The notes: a model not told the origin generated them from the sequence alone. Shown: positions 1-8,724, counted from the first letter of the stretch. The stretch is 15,656 nucleotides of DNA from Pseudopedobacter sp038237895 (GCA_038237895.1 JBBRYE010000085.1:1-15656); one strand, 5' to 3'. Numbers and translations: made by a program.

Positions 1-81
1 ACGAAATTGTTCTAGCTCTTCTGCCGACTTGGGTTCAAAAGCTTCGATTTCACTACTATATTGATTGATTTTAGACTGCAT
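1..81 (-). CDS. pheS: Phenylalanine--tRNA ligase alpha subunit, N-terminal fragment
   Basis: Only the first 27 codons are present; the gene runs off the left edge of the window. The minus-strand ATG at 81-79 opens a frame reading MQSKINQYSSEIEAFEPK and then SAEELEQFR, which matches the N-terminal coiled-coil arm of Bacteroidota PheS (short helix, then a segment of the type AxSAEELExFR before the conserved LGxKG region). In the (alpha-beta)2 enzyme this arm contacts tRNA-Phe, and the full protein charges tRNA-Phe in the cytoplasm. The gene diverges from the lipoprotein gene at 223. The call rests on recognising a short N-terminus, so it is probable and not proven; the sequence left of base 1 would settle it. 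Confidence 0.7.
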   Translation of the reverse strand, partial: MQSKINQYSSEIEAFEPKSAEELEQFR

Positions 82-87
82 AAGCCA

Positions 88-95
88 CAAATTTA
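88..95 (-). promoter_or_regulatory. Possible -7 box for pheS
   Basis: The minus strand reads TAAATTTG, an exact match to the Bacteroidota -7 consensus TAnnTTTG. It lies only 6 bases from the pheS ATG, so the transcript would be almost leaderless, and no TTTG is found at the expected -33 spacing. A chance match in AT-rich DNA is quite possible. Confidence 0.25.
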
Positions 96-222
96 TTAAA
101 AAAATAGGGATAATTTTTTATGAATTTTCTAAAATCAGATTGATAATTTAATTTTCAATTTTCAGCTATTGGGTTATAAATTAAATTCTAAATTAGGACG
201 TGGAACTAAAGGTCTCTTAATA

Positions 223-873
223 ATGAAAAAATCAAAGTTTATTTTAATTCCTATTATCTCAATTTACTACCTATTTTCAATTTCATGCCAAGGTCAATTA
301 AAAAAAGATATAAGACCATCCGCAATTTTGAGTGAAGAAAAGAGAAAAGAATTAACAACAATATTAAATGATGTTTATCAGAAAGACCAAGAATATAGGG
401 AACCTGTATCAGCGACCATAGAAAAATATGGGGTAAAATCAATGCAAGTCAATGAATTGTTTAAAAAAATGAATAAAGCAGATTCTTCAAATTTAATTAT
501 TGTAAAGTCGATTATCAAACAATATGGTTGGTTGGGTAGTAAAATTGTTGGCCCTACGGCTAACACTGCCCTATTTATTGTGATTCAACATTCGTCTAAA
601 AAGGATATGAAATATTTTCTTCCAATAATGAGAAAAGCCGTTCTGGATAGTGCTGCTTCAAAACAAGATTTGGCTAAAATGGAAGACAGGGTTGCTGTTG
701 ATGAAGGACGTAAACAAATTTATGGTACTCAAATTGGTAATGATAGTAAGACAGGAAAATATTATGTATTTCCTATTGAAAATCCTAAAGACGTAGATAA
801 AAGACGGGCCGACATGGGAATGATTCCTATAAAATCATATTTAATTGAATGGGGTATTGAGTGGAAATATTAA
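223..873 (+). CDS. DUF6624-type lipoprotein
   Basis: A 216-residue protein of unknown function. The ATG at 223 is preferred over an in-frame TTG at 169, because it puts a lipoprotein signal peptide at the very N-terminus: KK, a hydrophobic run to about residue 20, then FSISC with the lipidated Cys at residue 22. The upstream 18 residues would bury that signal. The C-terminal half carries the pattern I associate with DUF6624: a segment about residues 97-122 (YGWLGSKIVG, then FIVIQHS) followed by LAKMEDRVAVDEGRKQIYGT (residues 150-169) with its DRV and QxYGTQ elements. The mature protein is expected to be anchored to a membrane facing the periplasm or outside. No enzymatic motif is visible. It is a monocistronic unit between divergent pheS and convergent kbl, followed by two hairpins. 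The family assignment is from memory of the motif. Confidence 0.75.
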   Translation: MKKSKFILIPIISIYYLFSISCQGQLKKDIRPSAILSEEKRKELTTILNDVYQKDQEYREPVSATIEKYGVKSMQVNELFKKMNKADSSNLIIVKSIIKQYGWLGSKIVGPTANTALFIVIQHSSKKDMKYFLPIMRKAVLDSAASKQDLAKMEDRVAVDEGRKQIYGTQIGNDSKTGKYYVFPIENPKDVDKRRADMGMIPIKSYLIEWGIEWKY

Positions 874-948
874 ATTTTGAAATATAAAGTGTTGTTAACT
901 TTAAGATCATAGTAAATTAATTTTAGCTCAATATTTTATAAGTTATAG

Positions 949-980
949 TTTCATAATGCTCTTTTTTTTATGAAATTTTT
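949..980 (+). terminator. AT-rich hairpin with T tract
   Basis: TTTCATAA (949-956) pairs with TTATGAAA (968-975) across an 11-base loop, and TTTTT follows at 976-980. It lies 76 bases after the lipoprotein stop codon in the right orientation to end that transcript. The stem is all A-T except one G-C pair, so it is weak. Confidence 0.45.
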
Positions 981-1012
981 AATAGAGCCCCAAATAAATT
1001 TAGGGCTTTATT
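981..1012 (+). terminator. Second stem-loop after the lipoprotein gene
   Basis: AATAGAGCCC (981-990) pairs with GGGCTTTATT (1003-1012) with one G-U wobble, and AAA and TTT inside the loop can pair as well. The near-palindrome could act as a terminator or transcript end for the lipoprotein gene, and by symmetry for kbl from the other side. No strong T tract follows on either strand, so termination is inferred from position between convergent genes. Confidence 0.45.
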
Positions 1013-1027
1013 TAGAAATGTCGTTTT

Positions 1028-1104
1028 TTGCGTTAGGGATAGAAGTGACATCCTTTTTTGTTTTTCACAAAAAAGATACAACGGATAGCCCGCCCGAACG
1101 CCCA
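1028..1104. repeat. Large imperfect palindrome, suspected dispersed repeat
   Basis: Left arm: GCGTTAGGGATAG, then GTGACATCC and TTTTTTGT (1030-1061). Right arm: ACAAAAAAGATAC, then GGATAGCCCGCCCGAACGCC (1067-1102). The arms are imperfect reverse complements: GCGTT, GGG and ATC-TTTTTTGT pair, with bulges between. The element is much more G+C-rich in its right arm than its surroundings and lies between the convergent lipoprotein and kbl genes, 11 bases from the kbl stop codon. From memory it resembles short palindromic elements (GGGCTATCCG...AAAAAGGAT...CCCTAACGC) found between genes in many Bacteroidota; this was not verified. Confidence 0.55.
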
Positions 1105-1114
1105 AATAATTTTT

Positions 1115-2305
1115 CTAACTAATCACACCCAATTCCTTACCAACCTTCACAAAAGCAGCTATCGCTTTATCTAAATGATGCTTATCATGTGCTGCGGACA
1201 TTTGTACCCTAATCCTAGCCTTATCTTTTGGTACAACTGGATAATAAAAACCGATAACATAAATGCCTTCTTCTAACATTTTAGCAGCAAAATCTTGCGA
1301 TAATTGCGCATCATAAAGCATTACAGGTACAATTGGATGCACACCCGCTTTAATATCAAAACCAGCTACGGTCATTTTATTTCTAAAGTATTTGGTGTTT
1401 TCTTCTAATTTATCCCTTAGTTCGGTGGTTTCGGTCAGCATATCTAAAACCGCAATAGATGCACCTACAATTGAAGGAGCCAAAGTATTAGAAAATAAAT
1501 AAGGACGTGAACGTTGACGTAAAATATCAATCACTTCTTTCGGGCCAGATGTAAAGCCGCCTGATGCGCCTCCCAATGCTTTTCCTAAAGTTCCAGTAAT
1601 GATATCAACTCTTCCCATCACGTTATGATGCTCATGAGTTCCACGTCCGTTTTTACCCATAAAACCGCTGCAATGGCATTCATCAATCATTACCAAAGCG
1701 TTGTACTTATCAGCTAAATCACAAATTTTATCTAGTTGCGCAATGGTGCCATCCATAGAAAAAGCTCCGTCTGTTACAACAATTCTATGTCGTAAGTTTT
1801 GGGTTTCTTGCAATTGCTTTTCCAAATCTTCCATGTTATCATGCTTGTAGCGATAGCGTTGCGCTTTACATAAACGAACCCCATCGATAATAGAAGCATG
1901 GTTTAATTCATCAGAAATTATTGCATCTTGGGCATCAAATAAAGGTTCAAATAAACCTCCGTTAGCATCAAAAGCTGCGGCATACAGAATGGTGTCTTCC
2001 ATCCCTAAAAAATCAGAAATCTTTTTCTCTAATTCTTTATGAATGTCTTGTGTACCACATATAAAACGCACTGATGACATGCCATATCCGTGAGAATCAA
2101 TAGCGTTTTTTGCTGCTTCAATAACTTTAGGATGAGAAGAAAGCCCTAAATAATTATTGGCGCAAAAATTAAGAACATCTTTACCATTATCAACTTTAAT
2201 ATCTGCACCTTGCGGCGAAACTATTATTCTTTCTTTCTTGTATAATCCAGCAGATTTAATATCGTTTAACTCTTTTTCTAGAACTGGTTTTAAAGTTTTG
2301 TACAT
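1115..2305 (-). CDS. kbl: Glycine C-acetyltransferase (2-amino-3-ketobutyrate CoA ligase)
   Basis: A 396-residue PLP-dependent enzyme, close to the ~398 residues of E. coli Kbl. It cleaves 2-amino-3-oxobutyrate with CoA to glycine and acetyl-CoA, the second step of threonine breakdown after threonine dehydrogenase. Visible alpha-oxoamine synthase features, in order: NFCANNYLGLSSHP (47-59), the GYGMSSVRFICGTQ loop (73-86), SDELNHASIIDG (131-142), VTDGAFSMDGTIA (177-189), the PLP-binding MIDECHCSGFMG (206-217; D208 and H211) and the Schiff-base lysine in GTLGKALGGASGG (K242). The cysteine-rich MIDECHCSG wording and SVRFICGTQ separate Kbl from the related serine palmitoyltransferase and BioF branches. 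No threonine dehydrogenase gene is adjacent. The gene is monocistronic, with no Shine-Dalgarno site in its AT-rich leader. A soluble cytoplasmic enzyme; the call is firm. Confidence 0.95.
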   Translation of the reverse strand: MYKTLKPVLEKELNDIKSAGLYKKERIIVSPQGADIKVDNGKDVLNFCANNYLGLSSHPKVIEAAKNAIDSHGYGMSSVRFICGTQDIHKELEKKISDFLGMEDTILYAAAFDANGGLFEPLFDAQDAIISDELNHASIIDGVRLCKAQRYRYKHDNMEDLEKQLQETQNLRHRIVVTDGAFSMDGTIAQLDKICDLADKYNALVMIDECHCSGFMGKNGRGTHEHHNVMGRVDIITGTLGKALGGASGGFTSGPKEVIDILRQRSRPYLFSNTLAPSIVGASIAVLDMLTETTELRDKLEENTKYFRNKMTVAGFDIKAGVHPIVPVMLYDAQLSQDFAAKMLEEGIYVIGFYYPVVPKDKARIRVQMSAAHDKHHLDKAIAAFVKVGKELGVIS

Positions 2306-2398
2306 ATTTATTTTTTAAAGTAAAAATAAGGAATCATTTTTGGATGTAAGAATTTCGCTCCAATCTATAAAGAATAAAAGCCTTTGAGAATTGTTTTT

Positions 2399-4552
2399 AT
2401 GAATAAAATTTATTTGTGTATAATGATGTTTTTGTTGCCCTTTTTGGTTAAAGGAGCGGTTTTAACAGATTCTACTACTTGGGCAAAAAGTTTTATGAAA
2501 AAAGTTATTGAGGTTCAAGAAATAAATAGATTACAAAATTTTGAATCTGATGCATATTTAAAAAGCAATTTAATCCTAGAAAAAATACCAAGAACAATTT
2601 TAGGAAAAAAGATACAAATTAGGAGTAATTTAAAAAATCGCCAGCTAATTTGGCTTTATGAAACATCCTCACATTTGTATAGTGATAAAAATTTAGGATT
2701 TAAAGAGCTTTTAAAAGCTACTAAAACTTATGGGAAATATCCTTCTTGGGATTTTAAAAGTACCGCACAACTGCAAATTAACTTTGCTAATGATCTGATA
2801 AAATTTGAAGCTTTAAGTGATAAAAGTTTTGTATCGCCTTTGGCAAAAAGAGCCTTTAAACATTACAATTTCTTTTTAATCTATAAAGACAGTTTAATAG
2901 CAAAAATTAAAGTAGTACCAAAACATAAATTCTCCCCTACTTTTTTTGGCAATATTTCCGTTAATATCAAAAGTTTTGAATTGGTAGATGTTGATTTAGA
3001 AACAATTGGAGCCAAAGGAATTGATTTTATAGATACATTACAGATAAAACAAAATTATCAAGATTTTAAACCTACACATACCGTTTTAAATTATAAAGGA
3101 GATTTTTTAAGATTTATTTTTAATGGTAAAAGTGAAGCTATATTTAAGAATTTTAAAACTGGTGTAAATCCAGATTCTTTAAGAACTTTTGGTAAAAACG
3201 AAGTAGTGAAAGATGATTCATCTGCTTATCATTCTAACAAACTTTTAAAAGATAGAAGCATTTACCTCACTTTGCAAGAACGACTTTCTTACGCTTATGA
3301 AGACTCTCTTAAAAATTTTAAAAGAGATGAAATAGAAACAGATTCTTTAGCAGGCTTATCAAAAAGGATAAGGCTTTTTCCTTTATTTTTTTCTGAATTA
3401 GTTTGGAAAACCAAAAATAAAAAGAACTTCATTTTGTTTGATCCAATTGTCCCGTCATTCTTTTACAATACTGTAGAAGGTGCCGGAATTAGCTATGGGG
3501 TGAATTTTCTTTCTTTTTCTAAAGATGGCAAATATTGGTCGGTAAAGCCAAGGATAAGATACGGACTAAGTAATAATGAATTGAATTCTGATGTTTCATT
3601 ATCATGGCTTTACAAACCAAGAAGTAGAGGCTTGGTTAATTTTAGCGCAGGAAGTACTTATCGAGATTTAAATCCAAATGGAACGATAGGAACCTTACAA
3701 AATACTTTGAATACCCTAATTTTTGAGCAAAACTTCATGAAGCTTTATAGAAAGGAGTATTTAAGTGCGGGAATTGGCAGGGAATTAGTGGGCAATTTTT
3801 ATCTTTCGTTAGGTACAGAAATTTCTCGAAATTATGCTGCTAATAATACCAGAGATTACGCTTTCAGAAATATTAGAGATAGGGGTTTTAGTTCAAACAA
3901 TCCAATTCCTCCAAATTTTGGAGACAAGATTTTTCCTAATTACACCGCTTTTTTTGTAAATACATCTTTAATTTACACCTTAAGGCAGCCATATATTTTA
4001 AAGGATGGTGTTAAAATTTATAAGCTTCCGCTTGGGCCAAGGTTTATTTTTAATTATAGAAAAGGAATTAATGGAATTTTTCAATCTGAATCTGATTATA
4101 ATTATTTAGATGCCGAGATTCAGCATGAAAAATTAGATATGGGTTTATGGGGTTATGGTTCTTATTCTATTTCGGCAGGAAAATTTGTAAACGCTAAGAA
4201 TGTTTATTTTCCAGAATGGCGACATTTTAGCGGTAACTCGGCTTTAGTTTTTAATCCCGGTTTAAAAAGTTTCCATTTGTTAGATTTTTATACTTATAGC
4301 ACCAATAAATTTTTTGTTGAAGCACATTTTGAGCATAATTTTAACCAACGGTTTTCTGCTAGAATTCCTATTATAAGAAAATTAAAATTAGAAGAATTAT
4401 TTGGAGGTGGATATTTATCACAACCAGATAGGGGAGATTATTTTGAAACTTATGTAGGATTAAGAAGATGGGCTTTTAGAGCAGATTATGCATGGTCTTT
4501 TGATAAATATGGAATTGTAAACCAAGGGTTTAAAATCTCTTTTGCTTTTTAA
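2399..4552 (+). CDS. DUF5686 family outer-membrane protein, short form
   Basis: A 717-residue protein of unknown function. ATG 2399 is chosen over an in-frame TTG at 2384, because the signal peptide then starts at once (MNKIYLCIMMFLLPFLVKGA, cleavage near residue 20). The middle and C-terminal parts match its paralog at 6268: PLAKRAFKHYNFFLIY (147-162), then LFDPIVPSFFYNTVEGAGIS (346-365) corresponding to IDPLLPAIFFNTVEGFGIN, and RIRYGLSNN soon after. From about residue 355 the sequence alternates short aromatic-rich strands and turns, and it ends GFKISFAF, a terminal aromatic residue typical of outer-membrane beta-barrels. It lacks the N-terminal CarboxypepD_reg-like domain of the paralog. 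Known: DUF5686 is common in Bacteroidota and uncharacterised. Inferred: an outer-membrane barrel with a periplasmic N-terminal region. Confidence 0.85.
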   Translation: MNKIYLCIMMFLLPFLVKGAVLTDSTTWAKSFMKKVIEVQEINRLQNFESDAYLKSNLILEKIPRTILGKKIQIRSNLKNRQLIWLYETSSHLYSDKNLGFKELLKATKTYGKYPSWDFKSTAQLQINFANDLIKFEALSDKSFVSPLAKRAFKHYNFFLIYKDSLIAKIKVVPKHKFSPTFFGNISVNIKSFELVDVDLETIGAKGIDFIDTLQIKQNYQDFKPTHTVLNYKGDFLRFIFNGKSEAIFKNFKTGVNPDSLRTFGKNEVVKDDSSAYHSNKLLKDRSIYLTLQERLSYAYEDSLKNFKRDEIETDSLAGLSKRIRLFPLFFSELVWKTKNKKNFILFDPIVPSFFYNTVEGAGISYGVNFLSFSKDGKYWSVKPRIRYGLSNNELNSDVSLSWLYKPRSRGLVNFSAGSTYRDLNPNGTIGTLQNTLNTLIFEQNFMKLYRKEYLSAGIGRELVGNFYLSLGTEISRNYAANNTRDYAFRNIRDRGFSSNNPIPPNFGDKIFPNYTAFFVNTSLIYTLRQPYILKDGVKIYKLPLGPRFIFNYRKGINGIFQSESDYNYLDAEIQHEKLDMGLWGYGSYSISAGKFVNAKNVYFPEWRHFSGNSALVFNPGLKSFHLLDFYTYSTNKFFVEAHFEHNFNQRFSARIPIIRKLKLEELFGGGYLSQPDRGDYFETYVGLRRWAFRADYAWSFDKYGIVNQGFKISFAF

Positions 4553-4749
4553 TTCTACCAATTATTATACAATTTAGTGCTTTCAATTATCGCAATTTAC
4601 AAGTTTAACAACACAGTGAAGGTGATTATGAGAATTGTTTCTTTAAGAAAAATCTCAAAAAAGAATTGCTTTTACAACTACATAGTACAAAAAAAGCTTA
4701 TTGATAAAATTAAACTTTTAAGATAATAATTTAAACTATTTGCATTACA

Positions 4750-6018
4750 CTACTTTAAAAGGTAGACTTTTCCATTTTTCATCACCAAATTTACTTTCCT
4801 AACATCAGAAATATTTTCTATAGGATTGCCAGAAACAGCAATAATATCTGCTTTTAAACCGGCCTTTAATTGGCCAATATCATTTTGATGAAAAACTTTA
4901 GCATTTACAGATGTTGCAGATTTTAGCACATCAATTGGTTTCATACCATAATTCACCATCATCTCCATTTCGCGAGCATTATCTCCATGCGCAAAAACAC
5001 CAACATCGCCACCAAAACTTATAATAACACCAGCTTTTAAAGCAGCATCAAAACTTTTACGTTTATCAAAAATCTTAGCTGGTTCTGGTTCTATGCCTTT
5101 TTTCCAGCCGTTATATTGTTCAACTGCATCGCCAGCAGCAAGGGTGGGGCAAAGTGCAACACCTTTTTCTTTCATCACCTTAAAAACTTCTTCGTCGCCA
5201 TTGTCTCCATGTTCAATAGTTTCTACTCCTCCTTCTATGGCTCGTATCATACCTTCTTTGGTGGATGCATGTGCAACAACTGGGCGGCCTGTACTTTTTG
5301 CAGTTTCTACGATAGATTTTATTTCTGCCACACTAAATGTGGGCATACTGGTTTTATTTAAACCCCATCTATAATCAGCATAAATTTTAATTAAATCTAC
5401 ACCATGTCCTATTTGGTTTCTTACAGTAGCTATTAAATGTTCTCCATCACTTTCTTCGGCTCCTTTGGGTAAATCTATTTCGGTAACGGCTGTTTTTGGG
5501 CCATAACTTCCGGTAGCTACAATTGCTCTGCCTGCAACAATCATTCTTGGGCCGGGAGTTAATCCTTTTGCTATACTTTCTCTTAATCCTACATCGTCAT
5601 AACCAGCACCTTCTGTTCCTAAATCTCTTACTGTTGTAAAACCAGCCATTAAAGTTGTTTTAGCATGATTAATAGCTCTTACCGTTCTTTCTACTCTACT
5701 TTCTTTTAGTACTTGGTCGTTCCATTCGGTTTCATTATAGGGATGTAGAAATAAATGAGAATGTCCTTCTATTAAACCCGGAAGTAAAGTTTGCCCAGCT
5801 AAAGAAATGGTGGTATCAATCTTAAATTTAATTTGTGATAACTCTATTTGATCGGCAACCATAAAAATATGATTATCCTTTACAATAACGAACCAATTTT
5901 TATGCATCTCTTTCCCATCAAAAACCCAATCAGCCTTTAAGAGTGTGGTTTTTGATAGTTCTTGAGCAAAAGAAAACTTTAAAATAAAAACAAAGAGTAA
6001 AAATAGTTTGAACTTCAT
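4750..6018 (-). CDS. Secreted metal-dependent amidohydrolase
   Basis: A 422-residue protein with signal peptide MKFKLFLLFVFILKFSFAQ, so periplasmic or exported. It is an amidohydrolase-superfamily enzyme close to the imidazolonepropionase / Xaa-Pro dipeptidase-like group. After a small N-terminal beta-sandwich part comes LLPGLIEGHSHLF with the metal pair H86/H88. K211 in GVDLIKIYADY is the probable carboxylated bridging lysine, H250 (VVAHAST) and H270 (ETIEHGD) are further metal ligands, and D338 (FGGDVGVFAHG) is the catalytic aspartate. The C-terminus returns to the sandwich (LKAGLKADIIAVSGNP). All key residues are present, so it should be active on an amide, peptide or lactam bond; the substrate cannot be told from sequence. 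It sits on the opposite strand between two DUF5686 genes and is its own unit. Confidence 0.88.
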   Translation of the reverse strand: MKFKLFLLFVFILKFSFAQELSKTTLLKADWVFDGKEMHKNWFVIVKDNHIFMVADQIELSQIKFKIDTTISLAGQTLLPGLIEGHSHLFLHPYNETEWNDQVLKESRVERTVRAINHAKTTLMAGFTTVRDLGTEGAGYDDVGLRESIAKGLTPGPRMIVAGRAIVATGSYGPKTAVTEIDLPKGAEESDGEHLIATVRNQIGHGVDLIKIYADYRWGLNKTSMPTFSVAEIKSIVETAKSTGRPVVAHASTKEGMIRAIEGGVETIEHGDNGDEEVFKVMKEKGVALCPTLAAGDAVEQYNGWKKGIEPEPAKIFDKRKSFDAALKAGVIISFGGDVGVFAHGDNAREMEMMVNYGMKPIDVLKSATSVNAKVFHQNDIGQLKAGLKADIIAVSGNPIENISDVRKVNLVMKNGKVYLLK

Positions 6019-6267
6019 ATCATTAAAAAAATAAAATTCAAGCTACACAAAATTTAAGATTTTATAATTTTTTAGATCTTAGTTTAGTAGAAATTTTTCA
6101 AATTCTCTATCAGATTTCTCTAATTCCTAAGCTTTAATTGCAAATAATTATCGAATTTATTTTGCTAAAAATAATTTAAAGTCATAAAATTTAAACACAA
6201 AAATTTACTAAAATGTTGCCTAGGAAGTTTGGTAAACCTTGCTATATTAGAAACAAATTTTACGTTC

Positions 6268-8724
6268 ATGAAAAACTTTTATCTATTGATATTATTTTTA
6301 GGTTTTTTTATCGGGGCAAATGCTCAAGATTTTCTCATCAAAGGAAAAATAACCGATAATCAAAAGCAGATTATTCCCTTCACAACTATTTTTATAAAAG
6401 GAACTACTAAAGGAACATCCGCAAATAAAGAAGGAGAATTTGTACTAAAGGTTGGTAAAGGAAAATATAATTTAGCCTTTAGTGCAATAGGATTTAAGCA
6501 ACTCATTAAATCTGTAGAAGTAAATGGAAATATTGAGCTCAATATTACATTAAATGATGAAGTTTTTGAACTTAAAGATGTTATTGTAAAATCAGGAGGA
6601 GAAGACCCAGCTTATGCAATTATTAGAAAAGCCATTAAGCAAAGAAAAAGATATTTAAACGAAATACCTCCATATAATTGTGATGTTTACATAAAAGGAA
6701 TACAAAAATTATTAAAAGCTCCAGAGAAATTTTTAGGAAGGGATATTAAAAAAGCAGGACAAGAGATTGGTTTAGATTCTAACCGAACTGGAATACTTTA
6801 TCAATCAGAATCTCAATCAATATTAAGTTTTTTGCCGCCAAATAGTTATCATGAGGAAATGATTTCTTCTAAAGTTGCAGGTGGAAATCGCTCTTTCAGT
6901 TTTAATAGGGCATCTGAATTATTGTTAAACTTTTATGAAAATACTCAGGAATGGAATGGATTAAGTAATCGTCCTTTTGTTTCTCCAATTGCAGATAATG
7001 CTTTATTTTATTACGATTATAAATTGATTGGAACCACCGTAGAAAATGGTGAGTTTATAAATAAGATACAAATTTTGCCAAAAAGAAAATATGATCCTGC
7101 TTATCGCGGATACATTTATATTGTTGAAGATAGTTGGCGAATTTACAGCACCGATTTTTTGATGAGTAAAGAATCTAACATCAATTTATTGGATACTTTA
7201 AAAATTAACCAAACTTATATTCCCGTTACTAAAAAAACATGGATGCCATCAAATGTAAAGTTTGAGTTTACGGGTGGTTTTCTTGGTTTCCGTTTTGGTG
7301 GATATTATGTTGGCGTTTACAGTAATTACATTTTAAATCCAAAACTAAATCCAAAAGATTTTAAAGAAGTTGTAAAAATAACCAATGAAGTTAATAAAAA
7401 AGATTCTACTTATTGGTCTAACGCAAGGCCAATTCCACTTACCCAAGAAGAAACAAGTAACTACATAAAAAAAGATAGCATTGCTAAAAGGAGAGAATCT
7501 AAACCTTATTTAGATAGCCTGGATAAAGTAAATAATAATTTAAAATTTAGTAAAATATTGTTGGGTGGATATAATCCTAGAAATAGATTTAAGAAAGAAT
7601 TTTATCACATAGACCCACTTTTGCCAGCAATATTTTTTAATACTGTAGAAGGTTTTGGTATTAATTATGGGGCTAGTTATACCAAAAGGGTTGATACTAT
7701 AAACAATAGATCTTTATCTTTAAAAGGAAACATTAGGTACGGATTTTCTAATAAATTGTTTAATGCCAATACCTCTGCAAATATCCCGATAGGTAAAAAG
7801 CTGAGTTTAGGTTTACGATTAGGTTCTGATGTGTTAGATTTAAATGATAATGGCACTCTAAGTACATTTGGAAATACTATTAACTCTTTATTTTATGAGC
7901 GTAATTATATAAAATTTTATCAAAAGAAATACGGAGAAGCTAATCTTTCGTCGCGTTTACCGTTTGGCCTTTCGGCGAATGTTGGTTTAGCTTATCAAAA
8001 CAATAAATGGTTGCCAAATAGTACAAGTTACGCTTTCCGCAATGATCCAAAAGCTGATTATACTTCTAACAATCCTTATGTTCCACAAGTTGACTTTCCA
8101 TTATTTGATGAATATCAAAACTTAAATATTAATGCTTCTTTAAGTTATAATTTTAGCAGTAAATATGTAACCTACCCAACAGGGAGGTTTTATTTACCTT
8201 CTAAATGGCCAGTTTTGACCTTTAAATATGAAAAAGCTATCCAAAATGTTTTCGGTTCTGATGCTAATTATGACTTTTTAAGTTTAGGTATCCGTAAATC
8301 TAATATCAAATTGGGTTTTTACGGAGAGTTTGACTTTAGTGCAGAAATAGGAAAATTTTTATCATCAGGTAATTTAAACTATCCAGATTTTAATCACTTT
8401 AGAGGCAACAAAGCTAAAGCTTTTACACCTGGCCAAAATCAATTTTTATATCTTAATTATTACTTGGAAAGCACCAATCAAGAGTATTTTGAAGGACACG
8501 CAGAACAAAATTTTAAAGGTTTTTTCACTAATAAAATACCATTGGTAAGAAAATTAAAACTTCAAGAATTGGTGGGTTTTAATTATTTAAGCACTCCGCA
8601 TTTAACAAATTATAAGGAATTATATTTCGGTTTGGCTTATACAGGAATAAAGGTTTTTTATGGTTTTGCTTTTGATGGTAATAAGCAAACTCATTCTGGA
8701 TTTAAAATAGCATACGGATTTTAA
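6268..8724 (+). CDS. DUF5686 protein with N-terminal CarboxypepD_reg-like domain
   Basis: An 818-residue protein. ATG 6268 gives a clean signal peptide (MKNFYLLILFLGFFIGANAQ); an in-frame TTG at 6229 would add 13 residues in front of it and is not favoured. Residues 21-105 form a CarboxypepD_reg-like beta-sandwich (FLIKGKITD, TTIFIKGTTKGTSANKEGEF, YNLAFSAIGFK, ending LKDVIVKSG), as seen at the N-terminus of TonB-dependent receptors and related proteins. The DUF5686 region follows, with PAYAIIRKAIKQRKRYLNEI (114-133), VEDSWRIYSTDFLMS (286-300) and IDPLLPAIFFNTVEGFGIN (448-466), then an aromatic-rich strand pattern to the terminal GFKIAYGF. The C-terminal phenylalanine suggests a BAM-inserted outer-membrane barrel. 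Function is unknown. It is longer than the paralog at 2399 mainly because of the N-terminal domain. The stop codon lies inside a hairpin. Confidence 0.88.
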   Translation: MKNFYLLILFLGFFIGANAQDFLIKGKITDNQKQIIPFTTIFIKGTTKGTSANKEGEFVLKVGKGKYNLAFSAIGFKQLIKSVEVNGNIELNITLNDEVFELKDVIVKSGGEDPAYAIIRKAIKQRKRYLNEIPPYNCDVYIKGIQKLLKAPEKFLGRDIKKAGQEIGLDSNRTGILYQSESQSILSFLPPNSYHEEMISSKVAGGNRSFSFNRASELLLNFYENTQEWNGLSNRPFVSPIADNALFYYDYKLIGTTVENGEFINKIQILPKRKYDPAYRGYIYIVEDSWRIYSTDFLMSKESNINLLDTLKINQTYIPVTKKTWMPSNVKFEFTGGFLGFRFGGYYVGVYSNYILNPKLNPKDFKEVVKITNEVNKKDSTYWSNARPIPLTQEETSNYIKKDSIAKRRESKPYLDSLDKVNNNLKFSKILLGGYNPRNRFKKEFYHIDPLLPAIFFNTVEGFGINYGASYTKRVDTINNRSLSLKGNIRYGFSNKLFNANTSANIPIGKKLSLGLRLGSDVLDLNDNGTLSTFGNTINSLFYERNYIKFYQKKYGEANLSSRLPFGLSANVGLAYQNNKWLPNSTSYAFRNDPKADYTSNNPYVPQVDFPLFDEYQNLNINASLSYNFSSKYVTYPTGRFYLPSKWPVLTFKYEKAIQNVFGSDANYDFLSLGIRKSNIKLGFYGEFDFSAEIGKFLSSGNLNYPDFNHFRGNKAKAFTPGQNQFLYLNYYLESTNQEYFEGHAEQNFKGFFTNKIPLVRKLKLQELVGFNYLSTPHLTNYKELYFGLAYTGIKVFYGFAFDGNKQTHSGFKIAYGF

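Noticed and set aside
169..222. TTG start giving the DUF6624 lipoprotein 18 extra residues
   Set aside because: It would bury the lipoprotein signal peptide; the ATG at 223 gives a normal lipobox position. The same reasoning rejects TTG starts at 2384, 6229 and 11306.
4628..4726. A 32-codon plus-strand frame in the gap between the first DUF5686 gene and the amidohydrolase
   Set aside because: Low-complexity lysine/leucine/isoleucine-rich product, no leader signal and no recognisable family; such frames are expected by chance in AT-rich DNA.
5093..5374. Plus-strand open frames inside the amidohydrolase gene
   Set aside because: They are antisense to a gene with intact catalytic motifs and have cysteine/serine/phenylalanine-rich products typical of shadow frames.
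6158..6195. TTTTG and TAAAATTTA in front of the second DUF5686 gene as a promoter pair
   Set aside because: The -7 element needs an inserted base to fit TAnnTTTG, and such AT-rich matches are frequent here by chance.
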